The notes beneath the pieces were generated by a model. That model had not been told where the DNA came from. It saw only the letters and a program-made list of their open reading frames with translations, and ran no database searches. This document shows, one piece after another, positions 45,001-56,005 of a stretch of 64,000 nucleotides of DNA (position 1 is its first letter; each line of letters opens with the position of its first letter). Made by a program: the position numbers and the translations under genes. Source of the DNA: Actinomyces vulturis (GTDB lineage: Bacteria > Actinomycetota > Actinomycetes > Actinomycetales > Actinomycetaceae); contig NZ_LZRK01000004.1 in NCBI RefSeq assembly GCF_001687305.1, positions 248,001 to 312,000 of the forward strand. Reading direction: 5' to 3'.

Positions 45001-47373
45001 TCAGTTGCCCTCTACGGAACGGGTGCGGCGACGACGGGGGCGACGCTCGCGACGTTCGCCGTCACCCTCGTTGCGCTCACGGCGTTCGCGGCGCTCGGAA
45101 CGATCGCCACGCTCACCACGCTCAGAACGGCTTTCCTTGCGCTGTGCTTCTGCTTCCTGCTCAGCTGCGAGTTGTTCGTCAGTGAGCACAGCATGGAGGC
45201 TAAGCTTGCCACGGGGGTCAATTTCAGCCAGTTCAACCTGAACCTTGTCACCCACGGTAAGAACGTCATCAACGTTCTCGACACGCTTGCCCCCCACGAG
45301 GCGACGGATCTGGCTGATGTGCAGCAGACCATCCTTGCCTGGGGTGAGGGATACGAATGCACCAAAGGTGGTGGTCTTAACAACCGTGCCAACGAAACGT
45401 TCACCGATTTCGGGCATCTGTGGGTTGGCGATAGCGTTAACTGCTTCGCGTGCGGCCTCTGCGGAAGGGCCGTCGGTAGCGCCAATATAGACAGTGCCGT
45501 CGTCCTCAATGGTAAGGTCTGCGCCGGTGTCTTCCTGGATCTGGTTGATCATCTTGCCCTTGGGGCCAATGACTTCACCGATCTTGTCCACGGGAATGTG
45601 GACGGTTAGAACGCGAGGTGCGGTGGGTGCCATTTCATCGGGTTCACTGATGGCCTCGTTCATCACGTCAAGGATGTAGAGGCGTGCATCGCGTGCCTGG
45701 CCCAATGCACCAACCAGGACATCTGAGGGCAGACCGTCGAGTTTGGTGTCGAGCTGGAGGGCGGTGATGAATTCACGAGTACCAGCGACCTTAAAGTCCA
45801 TGTCGCCGAAGGCGTCTTCTGCACCGAGGATATCGGTGAGAGTGGCCCAGCGGGTCTCACCATTCTGGTCATCGTGCATCAGGCCCATAGCGATACCGGC
45901 AACGGGGGCACGCAGGGGCACACCGGCGTTGAGCAGGCTCAGAGTGGAGGCACACACGGACCCCATGGAGGTAGAGCCGTTAGAGCCGAGTGCTTCGGAG
46001 ACCTGGCGGATGGCGTAGGGGAACTCGTCGCGGCTAGGAAGCACGGGAACCAGAGCACGTTCGGCCAATGCACCGTGACCGATTTCGCGACGCTTGGGTG
46101 CGCCCACACGACCGGTTTCACCGGTGGAGAAGGGCGGGAAGTTGTACTGATGCATGTAACGCTTGGAGTTAACCGGAGAGAGGTTATCCAATTGCTGTTC
46201 CATGCGGAGCATGTTGAGGGTGGTCACGCCCATAATCTGAGTTTCGCCACGCTCGAAGATGGCTGAGCCGTGAACGCGAGGAAGAACTTCAACCTCAGCG
46301 GCCAGGGTACGGATGTCCTTGGTGCCGCGGCCATCCATACGGATGCCTTCGGTGAGCACACGGTTGCGGACGAGTTCCTTGGTCACGGACTTGAAGGCAG
46401 CCTTGAGTGCCTTGACATCCTCTTCCTCGGGGTACTTCTCGGAGAGGGCCTCGATGACCTCATCACGCACAGCATCGGTGGCCAGGTCGCGTTCCTGCTT
46501 GCCTTCGATGGTGATAGCGGCGGCGAGGTTCTTCTCAGTAGCTGCTGCCTTAACGTCCTCGAACTGTTCGTCGGTGTAGTCAAGGTAGAGGGGGAACTCT
46601 GCGGTGGGCTTGGAAGCGTGCTTAGCAACTTCCATTTGAGCCTCACACAGAGCCTTAATGGCGGGCTTAGCCGCTTCGAGGCCTTCAGCAACAGTGGACT
46701 CAGTGGGGGCAACTGCGCCGGCTTCGATGAGGTCCCATGCGTTTTCGGTGGCGCCTGCTTCAACCATCATGATGGCGACGTCGCCGTCTTCAAGCACGCG
46801 GCCGGCTACAACCATCTGGAAGGTTGCGCGCTGGAGTTCGGAGTAACGGGGGAAACTCACCCAGGTGCCGTCGATGAGAGCAACGCGGGTTCCGCCGACG
46901 GGACCGGAGAAGGGCAGGCCCGCGATCTGAGTGGACATGGAGGCTGCGTTGATGGCAAGTACGTCGTAGGCGTCATCGGGGTGGATGGCGACAACAGTCT
47001 CAACGACCTGAACCTCGTTGCGCAGGCCCTTAACAAAGGAGGGACGCAAGGGGCGATCAATCAGGCGGCAAGCGAGAATAGCTTCGGTGCCTGCGCGGCC
47101 TTCGCGACGGAAGAAGGAGCCAGGAATCTTACCTGCGGCGTACTGACGTTCTTCAACATCGACAGTGAGAGGGAAGAAGTCGAACTGGTCCTTGGGGTGC
47201 TTGCCAACGGTGGTGGCGGAGAGAATGGCGGTTTCGCCATCGAGGTAGGCCATTGCACTACCTGCGGCCTGCTTGGCCAGACGTCCGGTTTCGAAACGCA
47301 CCACGCGCTTGCCAAATGCACCGTTATCGATGATGGCTTCTGCGGCGGTGACTTCTGGATCGTCAATGAACAT
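45001..47373 (-). CDS. pnp: Polyribonucleotide nucleotidyltransferase (PNPase)
   Basis: PNPase is a phosphorolytic 3'-5' exoribonuclease. The product has two RNase PH domains; the second includes [31 protein letters not shown] and [20 protein letters not shown] domain ([18 protein letters not shown]) and an S1 domain ([18 protein letters not shown]) follow. The C-terminal about 60 residues are extremely rich in Arg, Glu and Ser, longer than the usual end and reminiscent of RNase E-type RNA-binding tails. I chose ATG 47373 (790 aa, MFIDDPEV) over 47445, because homology-like content starts there and AGAAAG is upstream. It follows rpsO, the conserved arrangement. Confidence 0.97.
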   Translation of the reverse strand: MFIDDPEVTAAEAIIDNGAFGKRVVRFETGRLAKQAAGSAMAYLDGETAILSATTVGKHPKDQFDFFPLTVDVEERQYAAGKIPGSFFRREGRAGTEAILACRLIDRPLRPSFVKGLRNEVQVVETVVAIHPDDAYDVLAINAASMSTQIAGLPFSGPVGGTRVALIDGTWVSFPRYSELQRATFQMVVAGRVLEDGDVAIMMVEAGATENAWDLIEAGAVAPTESTVAEGLEAAKPAIKALCEAQMEVAKHASKPTAEFPLYLDYTDEQFEDVKAAATEKNLAAAITIEGKQERDLATDAVRDEVIEALSEKYPEEEDVKALKAAFKSVTKELVRNRVLTEGIRMDGRGTKDIRTLAAEVEVLPRVHGSAIFERGETQIMGVTTLNMLRMEQQLDNLSPVNSKRYMHQYNFPPFSTGETGRVGAPKRREIGHGALAERALVPVLPSRDEFPYAIRQVSEALGSNGSTSMGSVCASTLSLLNAGVPLRAPVAGIAMGLMHDDQNGETRWATLTDILGAEDAFGDMDFKVAGTREFITALQLDTKLDGLPSDVLVGALGQARDARLYILDVMNEAISEPDEMAPTAPRVLTVHIPVDKIGEVIGPKGKMINQIQEDTGADLTIEDDGTVYIGATDGPSAEAAREAVNAIANPQMPEIGERFVGTVVKTTTFGAFVSLTPGKDGLLHISQIRRLVGGKRVENVDDVLTVGDKVQVELAEIDPRGKLSLHAVLTDEQLAAEQEAEAQRKESRSERGERGDRSERRERRERNEGDGERRERRPRRRRTRSVEGN

Positions 47374-47561
47374 TCGGTGATTCTTTCTGTTGATGTCTGG
47401 CGCCACGCGGCCATCGATCGAGGCCCACGGATTCTTCTCGATCACTTCTCATTTCGAACGGTGTTCATGAGCAGATCAGTTCCGGAGGCCACTACCGAAG
47501 ACCGGGCGGGCGCGGGATGAAATCACGAGTCTGGCACGCGATCACTTGGTGCCTGACCCGA

Positions 47562-47602
47562 AAACCGGCCCGCACCCAGTTGCACTGGGGGCGAGCCGGC
47601 GG
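47562..47602 (-). terminator. rpsO terminator
   Basis: Immediately after the rpsO stop, the minus strand forms a long GC stem with a GCA loop centred on 47582-47584 (CCCAGT/ACTGGG plus outer GC-rich arms ending in CCGGC/GCCGG). TTTT follows. It may allow partial read-through to pnp, as in the classical rpsO-pnp operon. Confidence 0.75.
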
Positions 47603-47606
47603 AACC

Positions 47607-47876
47607 TCAGCGGCGAATGCCGAGGCGGGCGATCAAAGTACGGTAACGCTCGATGTCCTCAGCCTTGAGGTAATCCAGAAGGCGGCGACGCTTACCAATG
47701 AGGAGGTAAAGGCCGCGACGTGAGTGGTGATCGTGCGTGTGGGACTTGAAGTGTTCAGTGAGGTTAGAGATACGCTCGGTAAGAATGGCGATCTGAACCT
47801 CGGGCGAGCCCGTGTCACCCTCATGGGTGGCGTACTCGGCAATGAGCTGTTGCTTCTTCTCAGCGGTAACTGACAC
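47607..47876 (-). CDS. rpsO: 30S ribosomal protein S15
   Basis: S15 binds the central domain of 16S rRNA early in 30S assembly. The 89-residue product carries the family signature [17 protein letters not shown] and [18 protein letters not shown], then [13 protein letters not shown]. The start is GTG at 47876, preceded by AAGGAGAG at good spacing, giving the normal length of 89; the longer upstream ATG is not used. In many bacteria S15 represses its own translation; I cannot see the structure needed to judge this here. Confidence 0.97.
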   Translation of the reverse strand: MSVTAEKKQQLIAEYATHEGDTGSPEVQIAILTERISNLTEHFKSHTHDHHSRRGLYLLIGKRRRLLDYLKAEDIERYRTLIARLGIRR

Positions 47877-48036
47877 GTGCTCTCCTTGAGTGTGTTGTTG
47901 CACGGAGCGCGTGAGGCTTTTCCTCACGGCTTGGAACATCCGTGGCCGGCTTTCACGGCAAGTTCTAGGTTATCAGGCATACGCCAATGCCCCTACACCG
48001 GGAAACTATGACAGTGCCCACGTACCTGAGTGGGGT

Positions 48037-49035
48037 TCACATGGCGGTGACAGAGTTCGGATCAATCGGATCAGGTTCAGGCACACCCAAAATCGACGCC
48101 GCTCTCACACAATCACGGCGCATCTCCACTAACAGAGGTTCAATTCCGTCGAATGCCAACATGGGACGTAGGAACTCCACGAACTCCACGCCCACATTTT
48201 CACCATACAAATTAAGATCTGCACGGCCAAGAACATGAGCTTCAACGGTTCGTTCAGGAACGTCATCAAAGGTGGGGTTAGTGCCAACAGAAATGGCAGC
48301 TGGCAGACGATAGGTGGAACCATCATCACTGGAGCGTACGAGCCAGCCCGCGTACACGCCGTCGGGAGGAACTACTCCTGAGCCGGCAGCAGCAAGGTTG
48401 GCGGTAGGGTAGCCCAGTTGGCGACCACGCTGAAGTCCACGAATTACTGGGCCGCGCAGTCGATGGGAGCGACCAAGAACTTGGGCAGCGGCGCGCACAT
48501 CACCACGTGCAAGAGCCTCACGGACACGCGTGGAACTAAAGCGCTTGCCGTGACTATCAAGTACGTCGTCGACAATAGCGATGGCGATGCCCAGTTCCTT
48601 ACCGAGTTCTTCCAAGGCGTGACGGTCCCCCGTATTAGCACGACCAAAACGTACGTCGGCACCCACCACGATTCCGCGAGCACCCATGCCATGATGGAGG
48701 TAGTTTTCCACAAATTCGCGAGGAGACTGATCTGCAAATTCAAGGCTGTAGTTGATGACCATGACACCGTCAAGACCGGTTTGCTCAAGGTATTCCAAAC
48801 GATCAGCCAGAGAAGTGATAAGCTCCAGGCATTGCTCAGGACGGTGAACCTGAACCGGATGCGGGTCGAAAGTCAGAGCTAGGCAAGGAACATCAAGTTC
48901 CTGCGCTAATGCTTGGGCGCGTTCGAAAACGGCTTGATGACCGCGGTGAACGCCATCGAAGATACCAAGGCACACCACGGTGCCGCGATCGGCGAGTTCG
49001 GCGGGAAAATCCTCAAGGGAATACCAAACCTGCAT
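48037..49035 (-). CDS. ribF: Bifunctional riboflavin kinase / FAD synthetase RibF
   Basis: RibF phosphorylates riboflavin to FMN and adenylylates FMN to FAD. The N-terminal nucleotidyltransferase domain shows GIFDGVHRGHQAVF and VVGADVRFGRANTGDRHAL. The C-terminal flavokinase domain contains GYPTANLA and RLPAAISVGTNPTFDD with VEAHVL. Length is 332-333 aa, as usual. The start ATG overlaps the stop of the small Cys-rich ORF (ATGA-type coupling). I see no FMN riboswitch upstream. Confidence 0.96.
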   Translation of the reverse strand: MQVWYSLEDFPAELADRGTVVCLGIFDGVHRGHQAVFERAQALAQELDVPCLALTFDPHPVQVHRPEQCLELITSLADRLEYLEQTGLDGVMVINYSLEFADQSPREFVENYLHHGMGARGIVVGADVRFGRANTGDRHALEELGKELGIAIAIVDDVLDSHGKRFSSTRVREALARGDVRAAAQVLGRSHRLRGPVIRGLQRGRQLGYPTANLAAAGSGVVPPDGVYAGWLVRSSDDGSTYRLPAAISVGTNPTFDDVPERTVEAHVLGRADLNLYGENVGVEFVEFLRPMLAFDGIEPLLVEMRRDCVRAASILGVPEPDPIDPNSVTAM

Positions 49036-49247
49036 CATGCGCCCTTACGCGAACCACAGCCGCAGTTCCCGCCACATCCACAACCGCCACCAGTGGGGCG
49101 TGGAGTACGGTCACTGAGGCGAGCACGCAGCCCTAGAAGGTTTCCTCGTTTCCCCGGAACTACACCCTGCTCAGCGAGTTCTTCGTTAGCATTGGCAGGC
49201 ACCTCAGGGGTTTGAGGAAAGTCTGCTGAGGAAGTAAGAGAAGACAT
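49035..49247 (-). CDS. Small Cys/Gly-rich protein of unknown function
   Basis: I do not recognise a family. From ATG 49247 (AAGGTG just upstream) the product is 70 residues. It has a Ser/Pro/Ala-rich first half, a basic middle (GKRGNLLGLRARLSDR), and a C-terminus GGGCGCGGNCGCGSRKG with four Cys in a C-x-C-x4-C-x-C pattern that could bind a metal. Its stop codon overlaps the ribF start, so the two are translationally coupled, suggesting a flavin- or metal-linked role. The coding assignment rests on this coupling and on codon-frame continuity; a longer start at 49259 is possible. Confidence 0.6.
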   Translation of the reverse strand: MSSLTSSADFPQTPEVPANANEELAEQGVVPGKRGNLLGLRARLSDRTPRPTGGGCGCGGNCGCGSRKGA

Positions 49248-49399
49248 ACACACCTTCATCGATCATGGCGCATGCTTATGAGAAGCACACAAAAGAATAG
49301 GTAACTCCCCTCATCCTACGCAGGCACCGTAGTAACTACCAAGATTAATTCGTGCTTTAACGATCATCGCTCAGTGAAAAACAACGCAGAGCGAGCAAT

Positions 49400-50509
49400 T
49401 TACGATGTAGGAAACACACAAACCGGGCGGACGTGACGGCCACGTCGCACCAGCATAGCAACAAGGTTGCCGTGGCTATCGAGCCCTGCCCATGCGTCAG
49501 TCAGATGCGAGGCGGTAGGTGGAGACACGGCGTTATCGAGAATAGAACGATCGAGAAACTGGCCGTATCGAAGTGCCCGCACATCACTATCACTGAGCAT
49601 CACGCACTGGCACACTGCTTGAGCAACCTGTCCCATCGGGATGGTTGTGATGGGTTTAGGGCAATCCTCACCCTCCTGACTACGGACATCATCATTGAGA
49701 GAGGCAATACTGTGAGCCTCACCCACGTCCATCGCACCCACGTGCGTACGGCGCAGTGCTGTCAGGTGTGCACCACATCCCATCGCCTTGCCCAAGTCGC
49801 GGGCGAGTGCACGAATATAGGTTCCAGAGGAGCACCGCACGCGCACCTGGCAATCCACTACCGCTGTTCCATCCTCGGCGATATCTGCCAGTGGATGATC
49901 GAGACGATCAAAAGCATAGACCGTGATATCACGAGCTTCTAATTGAACATCCTCACCGTGACGAACACGATCATAAGCGCGTACTCCATCAACCTTAATC
50001 GCACTCACCGCACTGGGAATCTGCGCTTGTGGGCCGGTCAGGTCCGCCATCGCAGACTCAAGAGCAAGGAGAAAACCCGAATCTAGGCGAACCCCATCGT
50101 GGCTAGTGATATCCCCGTCAGCATCTTCTGTTGACGTGGTTTGCCCTAGACGAATAGTGGCCTCATAGGTTTTATCCGCACCCACCAGGTAGGTCAGCAG
50201 GCGCGTAGCTGAGCCGATTCCGATGGTCAACAAGCCTGTGGCCATAGGGTCAAGGGTGCCTGCGTGACCGACTTTTCTGGTAGCAGCAAGGCGGCGGATA
50301 GCCGCCACCACATCATGGCTCGTCACTCCTTGGTCTTTATCAATCAGGAGAATGCCGTCTGCTGCAGTCACCTGTGAACGAGGCGCGTCAATACCACGAC
50401 GCCGCCCCTCACCTCTGTCTTTCATCTTCCCTACTGGAAAACGAGAATCAGAAATGGGAGTTTGTGGCGTGAAGGTCATAAGTAATTCGCTTACTGATGA
50501 AAAGGTCAC
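49400..50509 (-). CDS. truB: tRNA pseudouridine-55 synthase TruB
   Basis: TruB makes pseudouridine 55 in the T-loop of tRNAs. The catalytic Asp is in [41 protein letters not shown]-like [25 protein letters not shown] and [15 protein letters not shown] confirm the family. The C-terminal about 70 residues form a small PUA-like extension found in actinobacteria. The start may be GTG 50509, which overlaps the rbfA stop by 4 nt (GTGA), or ATG 50479; the first gives a basic leader of about 45 residues before the core. Confidence 0.95.
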   Translation of the reverse strand: MTFSSVSELLMTFTPQTPISDSRFPVGKMKDRGEGRRRGIDAPRSQVTAADGILLIDKDQGVTSHDVVAAIRRLAATRKVGHAGTLDPMATGLLTIGIGSATRLLTYLVGADKTYEATIRLGQTTSTEDADGDITSHDGVRLDSGFLLALESAMADLTGPQAQIPSAVSAIKVDGVRAYDRVRHGEDVQLEARDITVYAFDRLDHPLADIAEDGTAVVDCQVRVRCSSGTYIRALARDLGKAMGCGAHLTALRRTHVGAMDVGEAHSIASLNDDVRSQEGEDCPKPITTIPMGQVAQAVCQCVMLSDSDVRALRYGQFLDRSILDNAVSPPTASHLTDAWAGLDSHGNLVAMLVRRGRHVRPVCVFPTS

Positions 50510-51060
50510 TCGGCGCTGAGAGCAGAAGGTGCATCCTCAGCGTCATCAGCAGAGTCTGCACTCATGGGAGAGTCGGCGCTAAAGTCATCAGCGCTCTCTG
50601 CGCTCCAGGGGCTGTCAGCACTGTCCGGGGTGATGACCTCATCGTCACGGCGACGATACGGATCTTCCCCCGCGACAGGCGTAGCCTGAGCGGCCAGACG
50701 GGCGATTTTCTCATCCTTGGCACGGGCGATAGCTAATGCATCATCAAGAGTTTTTGCTGCTTCGGGAAGCGCGTCGGGAACGAAAGTGAGAGACGGGGTG
50801 AGGCGAATACCCAGGGCCTTACCTACCTCTGAGCGAATTAAGCCATTGGCGCTGCGCAGAGCTGCGGCAGAGTTGCGGCGTGCTTTCTCATCACCCAGCA
50901 CGGTGTAGAACACGGTGGCCTGCTGAAGATCACCGGTGACACGAACATCAGTGACAGTGACGAATCCCAGGCGGGGGTCTTTAATACGGCCTTCAAGCAG
51001 GCGGGCTACGGTTTCATGAATTCGGTCAGCTACTTTACGTGCGCGGGCTTGATCAGCCAT
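50506..51060 (-). CDS. rbfA: Ribosome-binding factor A
   Basis: RbfA is a late 30S maturation factor with a KH-like fold. The core is [18 protein letters not shown], then [18 protein letters not shown] and [14 protein letters not shown]. Residues about 130-184 form an acidic extension with repeated S-A-D/S-A-E motifs ([24 protein letters not shown]). Such tails vary in actinobacteria, but this one is strongly repetitive. Start is the second Met (51060) or 51063; both are possible. It is coupled to truB. Confidence 0.95.
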   Translation of the reverse strand: MADQARARKVADRIHETVARLLEGRIKDPRLGFVTVTDVRVTGDLQQATVFYTVLGDEKARRNSAAALRSANGLIRSEVGKALGIRLTPSLTFVPDALPEAAKTLDDALAIARAKDEKIARLAAQATPVAGEDPYRRRDDEVITPDSADSPWSAESADDFSADSPMSADSADDAEDAPSALSAE

Positions 51061-51188
51061 CACTTCTCCTCAGTGTTGTGCTTTAGCGCGGCGGCTAATA
51101 AACGTGTATCTGCGTGCCCGGTGCGCCACCATTCCTAGGGCACACTCTACCGGTCTGGACCTATATGGGCTTACCAATGTGAATGGCA

Positions 51189-51220
51189 CTGGGGCCGGCG
51201 CCATACGGCACCGGCCCCAG
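51189..51220 (-). terminator. Hairpin after infB
   Basis: CTGGGGCCGG (51189-51198) and CCGGCCCCAG (51211-51220) pair, and the stem continues inward through GCC/GGC after one mismatch to an ATAC loop. It lies about 20 bp past the infB stop and before rbfA, so it separates the nusA-infB part from rbfA-truB, at least partly. Confidence 0.75.
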
Positions 51221-51238
51221 CACTGTTGAGGCTTGAGA

Positions 51239-54200
51239 TTAATCGCGGGCCTTTTCGCGCATTTCCCAGGTTTCAATGATGTCGCCTTCGGCGATTTCCT
51301 TGAAGCCAAGGTTGATACCGCATTCGTAGCCTTCACGAACCTCGGTGACGTCATCTTTCTCACGACGCAGGGTCTCGATGGACAGATCACCGTTGACAAC
51401 CACACCGTCGCGGACAAGGCGAGCCTTAGTTCCACGCTTGATGGTGCCGCTGCGAACAATAGAACCTGCAATCGATCCGAACTTGGAGGAGCGGAAGACC
51501 TGACGGATTTCCGCGGTACCAAGCTCGACCTCTTCGTAGATGGGTTTGAGCATGCCCTTCATGGCTGCTTCCACATCTTCGATGGCGTTGTAGATGACGG
51601 AGTAGAACTTCAGTTCCACGCCTTCGCGATCGGCCAGTTCTGCCACACGTTCTGCGGGGCGGACGTTGAAACCGATGATAATGGCGTTGTCGACGGTTGC
51701 GAGGTTGACGTCGTTCTGAGTAATGGCACCCACGCCACGGTGGATGACACGCAGAGCGACCTCTTCGCCCACGTCGATCTTGAGCAGGGAGTCTTCGAGG
51801 GCTTCCACTGCACCGGAAGCGTCACCCTTGAGGATGAGGTTGAGGGTGTCAACCTTTCCTTCCTTGAGGACGTCGGTGAGGTTCTCCAGGCTGACGCGCT
51901 TGCGGCGCTTGGCCAGGAGGGCGGCACGTTCTGCTGCTTCACGCTTGTCAGCGATCTGACGTGCAGTACGGTCATCGGGAGCCACGAGCAGAGAGTCACC
52001 TGCACTGGGGACACTGGTTAGACCAAGGACTAGCGCTGGGCGAGCGGGTCCTGCAGCATCGAGAGTGTTGCCGTGTTCGTCGAACATGGCACGAACGCGA
52101 CCGTAGGCGGTGCCTGCGACGATGGAATCACCCACACGCAGAGTGCCGCGTTCAACCAGGACAGTGGAGACTGCACCGCGACCGCGGTCAAGTTTGGCTT
52201 CGATAGCCACGCCACGTGCATCAGTGTTGGGATTGGCACGAAGATCGAGTGCGGCGTCTGCCTGAAGAAGGATGGCTTCGAGCAGTTCGTCAATGTTCTT
52301 GCGCTGTTTAGCAGAAATATCAACAAACATGGTGTCACCACCATATTCTTCGGGGACCAAGCCGTATTCGGTGAGCTGACCACGGATCTTCTCCGGGTTA
52401 GCTCCTTCCTTATCGATCTTGTTGACAGCTACCACCACGGGCACACCAGCGCTCTGGGCATGGTTGAGTGCTTCAATGGTTTGGGGCATCACGCCATCAT
52501 CGGCGGCCACCACGAGGATGGCGATGTCGGTGACGCGAGCACCGCGGGCACGCATAGCGGTGAACGCTTCGTGACCGGGGGTATCGATGAAGGTAATGGC
52601 ACGATCTTCACCATTGTGTTCAACGTGAACCTGGTAGGCACCGATGTTCTGAGTGATGCCACCAGCTTCGGTGTCCACCACATCGGTGGAGCGGATGGCG
52701 TCAAGCAGTTTGGTCTTACCGTGGTCAACGTGACCCATGACGGTGACAACAGGAGGACGAGGAATCAGGTCCTCATCATCGTCGTTTGCCTCTTCAGCTT
52801 CGAGATCAATATCGAAACTTTCGAGCAGTTCGCGGTCTTCATCTTCAGGGGACACGATCTGAACGTTGTAGCCCAGTTCCGCACCGAGCAACTGGAAGGT
52901 GTCCTCATCCAGAGACTGGGTAGCGGTTGCCATCTCCCCCAAGTGGAAGAGTACGGTTACCAATGCTGCGGGGTTGGCGTTAATGCGCTCTGCGAAGTCA
53001 GCCAGAGAGGCGCCCTGACGGATTTTGACGATGGTATCGCCGTCACCGCGAGGTACAACCACGCCGCCTACAGTAGGCGCACTCTGTTGTTCGAATTCTT
53101 GACGCTTTGCGCGCTTTGACTTGCGTCCGCGAGGAGCACCGCCACCGCGGCCGAATGCACCCTGAGTAGCGCCGCGTCCACCACGGCCGCCACGAGGGCC
53201 TCCTCCGAAACCACCGGGACGCTGGCCTCCGCCATTGCCACCACCGGGACGTCCGCCACGACCGCCACCGTTACCGCGTCCGCCACCGTTACGTGAGCCA
53301 GGACGCCCCACCGAAGTGGAGGTGGGCATCATGCCGGGGTTGGGGCGAGGCGCGCCAGGACGAGGGCCACCACCAGAGCGAGGACCGGCAGGACGGGGGC
53401 CGCCGTTACCACCCTGGGGGCGAGGACCACCGTTGCCGCCCTGGGGGCGAGGACCTGCATTGCCGCCCTGGGGGACCTGCATTGCCGCCCTGGGGGCGAG
53501 GACCACCATTAGCGGATGCACCGCCACGGCCACCGCCAGGACGGGGCATTCCCTGCTGAGTTGCAAAGGGGTTGTTACCGGGGCGAGGAGCACCGCCTTG
53601 TCCACCCTGACCACCACGAGGGGCACGCCCCTTACCTTCACCACGGCCGCCAGCGGGTCGAGGCATTCCCTGCTGAGTTGCGAAGGGGTTGTTGCCGGGG
53701 CGAGGAGCGCCAGCGCGTCCACCTGCAGGACGGGGTGCGCCAGGCTTAGGCGCTGCCGCAGGTTTTGCACCAGCAACTGCAGATGCCGCAGGGGTGGGAA
53801 CAGGGGACTTGGGGGAAGCAGAAACTTCACCCTTGGAAGGCGCAGCCTTCGCTGGCTTGTCAGCCTTGGGAGTCACAGCCTCAGCAGATTCCTGTGCTTC
53901 CTGGAAAACTGGAGCACCCTTGGCTAGGACAGCCGGGGAGGGCACGCTAGCCTTCTTAGCACGTGAAGCGGCAGGCTTAGGAGTTTCCTCTTGAGGCGCA
54001 GCCTTATCGGCAGGCTTAGCGGGCTTGTCATGGACTGTAGTCTTAACAGCAGGTTTAGCACCCGGTTTGGGTACCGCGGGGGTAGATTCAACGCTAGAAG
54101 GCTTCTTTGCAGGAGCCTTCTTGGGGGTGCTGTCACCAGATGATTCTTTGATACTTGCAGACTGCGCTGCGAAATGGTCGCGCACTCGTCGTGCAACGGG

Positions 54201-54359
54201 GGGCTCAACTGCTGAAGAAGCCGCTTTGACGAACTCTCCTTCTTCCTTGAGCCAGGTAAGAATCACTTTGCTGGTGATTTTCTTGCCTGTGGGATCGAGC
54301 TCTTTGGCGAGCTCATGAACGCGTGGTTTTGCCACTTTTCTCCTGTTCGGGTTGCCCAC
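51239..54359 (-). CDS. infB: Translation initiation factor IF-2, apparent frameshift near 53470
   Basis: IF-2 is the GTPase that brings initiator tRNA to the 30S subunit. The N-terminal part (54359-53406 frame) starts [21 protein letters not shown], followed by long Ala/Pro/Lys and Arg/Gly-rich linkers with two copies of a [14 protein letters not shown] repeat. At about 53470-53475 one Gly/Pro/Arg repeat unit lacks 5 bp (CCTCG on the minus strand), which moves the frame, and the first frame ends at 53406. The rest, in another frame, carries [25 protein letters not shown] and the complete C-terminal domains to 51239. Restart at an internal ATG (53482) would give about 747 residues, like IF2-beta. 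Sequence error, slippage or a real variant are all possible. Confidence 0.88.
53400..53710. repeat. Coding minisatellite in infB
   Basis: Short direct repeats encode Arg/Pro/Gly-rich peptide. The unit CCCTGGGGGCGAGG recurs several times within 53400-53510. A longer motif encoding [14 protein letters not shown] occurs twice (about 53541-53600 and 53664-53710). The missing 5 bp at about 53470-53475 is one unit with a slippage-like deletion. Confidence 0.75.
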
Positions 54360-54478
54360 CCCAGAACAGGGCAGGCGCTAATGTTGCTGGCAGCTCATCG
54401 CTGGGTACTCATCGGGTGCCCATCGGCTCTCTACCCGCTTTCCATCTCGGTGGTCAGACATACACGGGAGTGTGTATC

Positions 54479-54850
54479 TCATCCGTGGCGCGCTAGGCAC
54501 ACCACTTGCGCACGAATTGTTTCCCCATCACAGGGTCCATCAATTCGCAGGGCACGTGCGAATGCACGTTTTTTGATTGCTTGGTTCAGACAGTTCTCAT
54601 CGGGGTGAATCCATGCGCCACGCCCCGGGGCAGTGGCTGTGGAATCAACCGTCAGTCCATTGTCAGTGGAAACCACCACGCGGACGAGCCGGTGGCGGGG
54701 AGCCTTCCCGCGGCATCCCACGCATGTTCGCTCAGGAACATGGCGGTCGAGGTGGTGACATCCGTCAAATTCCTCAAGAGAAGACGGCGCGTAGCCACCT
54801 GCCACAGAGCAATCTGCTCCATGTCCTAGTGTAACGCCCTGAGTGCTCAC
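54479..54850 (-). CDS. YlxR-family RNA-binding protein (RnpM-like)
   Basis: YlxR/DUF448 proteins lie between nusA and infB in many bacteria and bind RNA; a B. subtilis member binds RNase P RNA. The core is ERTCVGCRGKAPRHRLVRVV and GRGAWIHPDENCLNQAIKKRAF, with the family Cys and Arg residues. About 36 residues precede the core if the GTG at 54850, two bases after the nusA stop, is the start; a shorter start is possible. It is in the nusA-infB operon. Confidence 0.9.
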   Translation of the reverse strand: MSTQGVTLGHGADCSVAGGYAPSSLEEFDGCHHLDRHVPERTCVGCRGKAPRHRLVRVVVSTDNGLTVDSTATAPGRGAWIHPDENCLNQAIKKRAFARALRIDGPCDGETIRAQVVCLARHG

Positions 54851-54852
54851 TC

Positions 54853-55893
54853 TTACTGTGCCAAAGGTGAGGGACCGCTCACGTCATCAGCCTGAGAACC
54901 ACGTCCGGGCATGATTTCTCCGACCTCAGAGTCAGCATGAATGTCAATTTTCCAGCCAGTAAGGCGGGCAGCAAGACGGGCGTTCTGGCCTTCTTTACCG
55001 ATTGCTAGAGAGAGTTGGAAATCAGGAACGATAACGCGGGCAACCTGCTGTGTAGCATCAATGACGGTCACATCAGCAACGCGAGCCGGAGACAAGGCGT
55101 TGGCCACAAAACGTGCAGGATCATCAGAGTAGTCAACAATGTCGATCTTTTCGCCGCCAAGTTCAGCCATGACTGCACGAACACGCTGACCCATGGGGCC
55201 AATGCAAGCACCCTTGGCGTTGAGGTTGGGATCCTTGGCACGCACAGCCATCTTGGTGCGATGACCTGCTTCACGGACAAGGGCAACGATTTCTACATCA
55301 CCGGACACAATTTCAGGAACTTCACGTTCGAAGAGTTGACGCACCAGTCCCGGGTGAGTACGGGACAGGATGATTTGCGCTCCCTTAGGACCGCGGGTGA
55401 CTTCGGTGACGTATGCACGGATGCGATCACCGTGGCGGTAATGCTCACCTGGAACCTGCTCATGAGGAGGCATAAAACCTTCGTGCTCCTCATCGAGTCG
55501 TACGTAGAGCATGCGGGGGTCTCGCCCCTGTTCGACAGTGCCAGTGATGAGTTCGCCAGCCTTGTCCTTGTAGGCTCCAAGGATTTCCATGTCCTTACGG
55601 TCCTGAATACGCTGGACGATTACAGAACGCGCAGTGGCCTGGGCAATGCGTCCGAAATCCGAGGGCGTGTCATCGAAGTATTCGCCGGTGGGCTGGTCAT
55701 TGTCATCACGTTCAGGAGCTAGAACGCTCATATGACCGGTTTTGCGGTCAATCTGAACGTAGGCGCCACGAATAGCTCCGGGGACTTTGGAGTAGGCGAC
55801 GAGGATGGCATCCTCAATAGCAGGGATGAGGTTGTCAAGGTCGATGGCAAGGTCTTCTGCGGCGGTGCGCAGTTCCAACATATTGATATCCAT
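54853..55893 (-). CDS. nusA: Transcription termination/antitermination factor NusA
   Basis: NusA binds RNA polymerase and nascent RNA. The 346-residue protein has the N-terminal RNAP-binding domain ([19 protein letters not shown]), an S1 domain ([12 protein letters not shown]), and two KH domains ([34 protein letters not shown]). The acidic C-terminal AR repeats of the E. coli protein are absent, as is usual outside proteobacteria. It is followed by ylxR with almost no gap. Confidence 0.97.
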   Translation of the reverse strand: MDINMLELRTAAEDLAIDLDNLIPAIEDAILVAYSKVPGAIRGAYVQIDRKTGHMSVLAPERDDNDQPTGEYFDDTPSDFGRIAQATARSVIVQRIQDRKDMEILGAYKDKAGELITGTVEQGRDPRMLYVRLDEEHEGFMPPHEQVPGEHYRHGDRIRAYVTEVTRGPKGAQIILSRTHPGLVRQLFEREVPEIVSGDVEIVALVREAGHRTKMAVRAKDPNLNAKGACIGPMGQRVRAVMAELGGEKIDIVDYSDDPARFVANALSPARVADVTVIDATQQVARVIVPDFQLSLAIGKEGQNARLAARLTGWKIDIHADSEVGEIMPGRGSQADDVSGPSPLAQ

Positions 55894-56005
55894 GAACGTC
55901 TTCTCCTGTGTGCGTATCGTGACGCTATCGGTTCCGCTGTGGCGGTGAATGTCTAGGGGGCTGGCGACCAGCGTGGATTATTGGTTCGAGACTCCAATAA
56001 CGGTG

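Noticed and set aside
46270-47520. Long plus-strand ORF (416 codons) inside pnp
   Set aside because: It is antisense to the conserved PNPase core; its Gly/Asp-rich translation is a frame shadow of a biased gene.
52073-53119. Long plus-strand ORF (348 codons) inside infB
   Set aside because: It is antisense to the IF-2 GTPase domain and shows no domain of its own.
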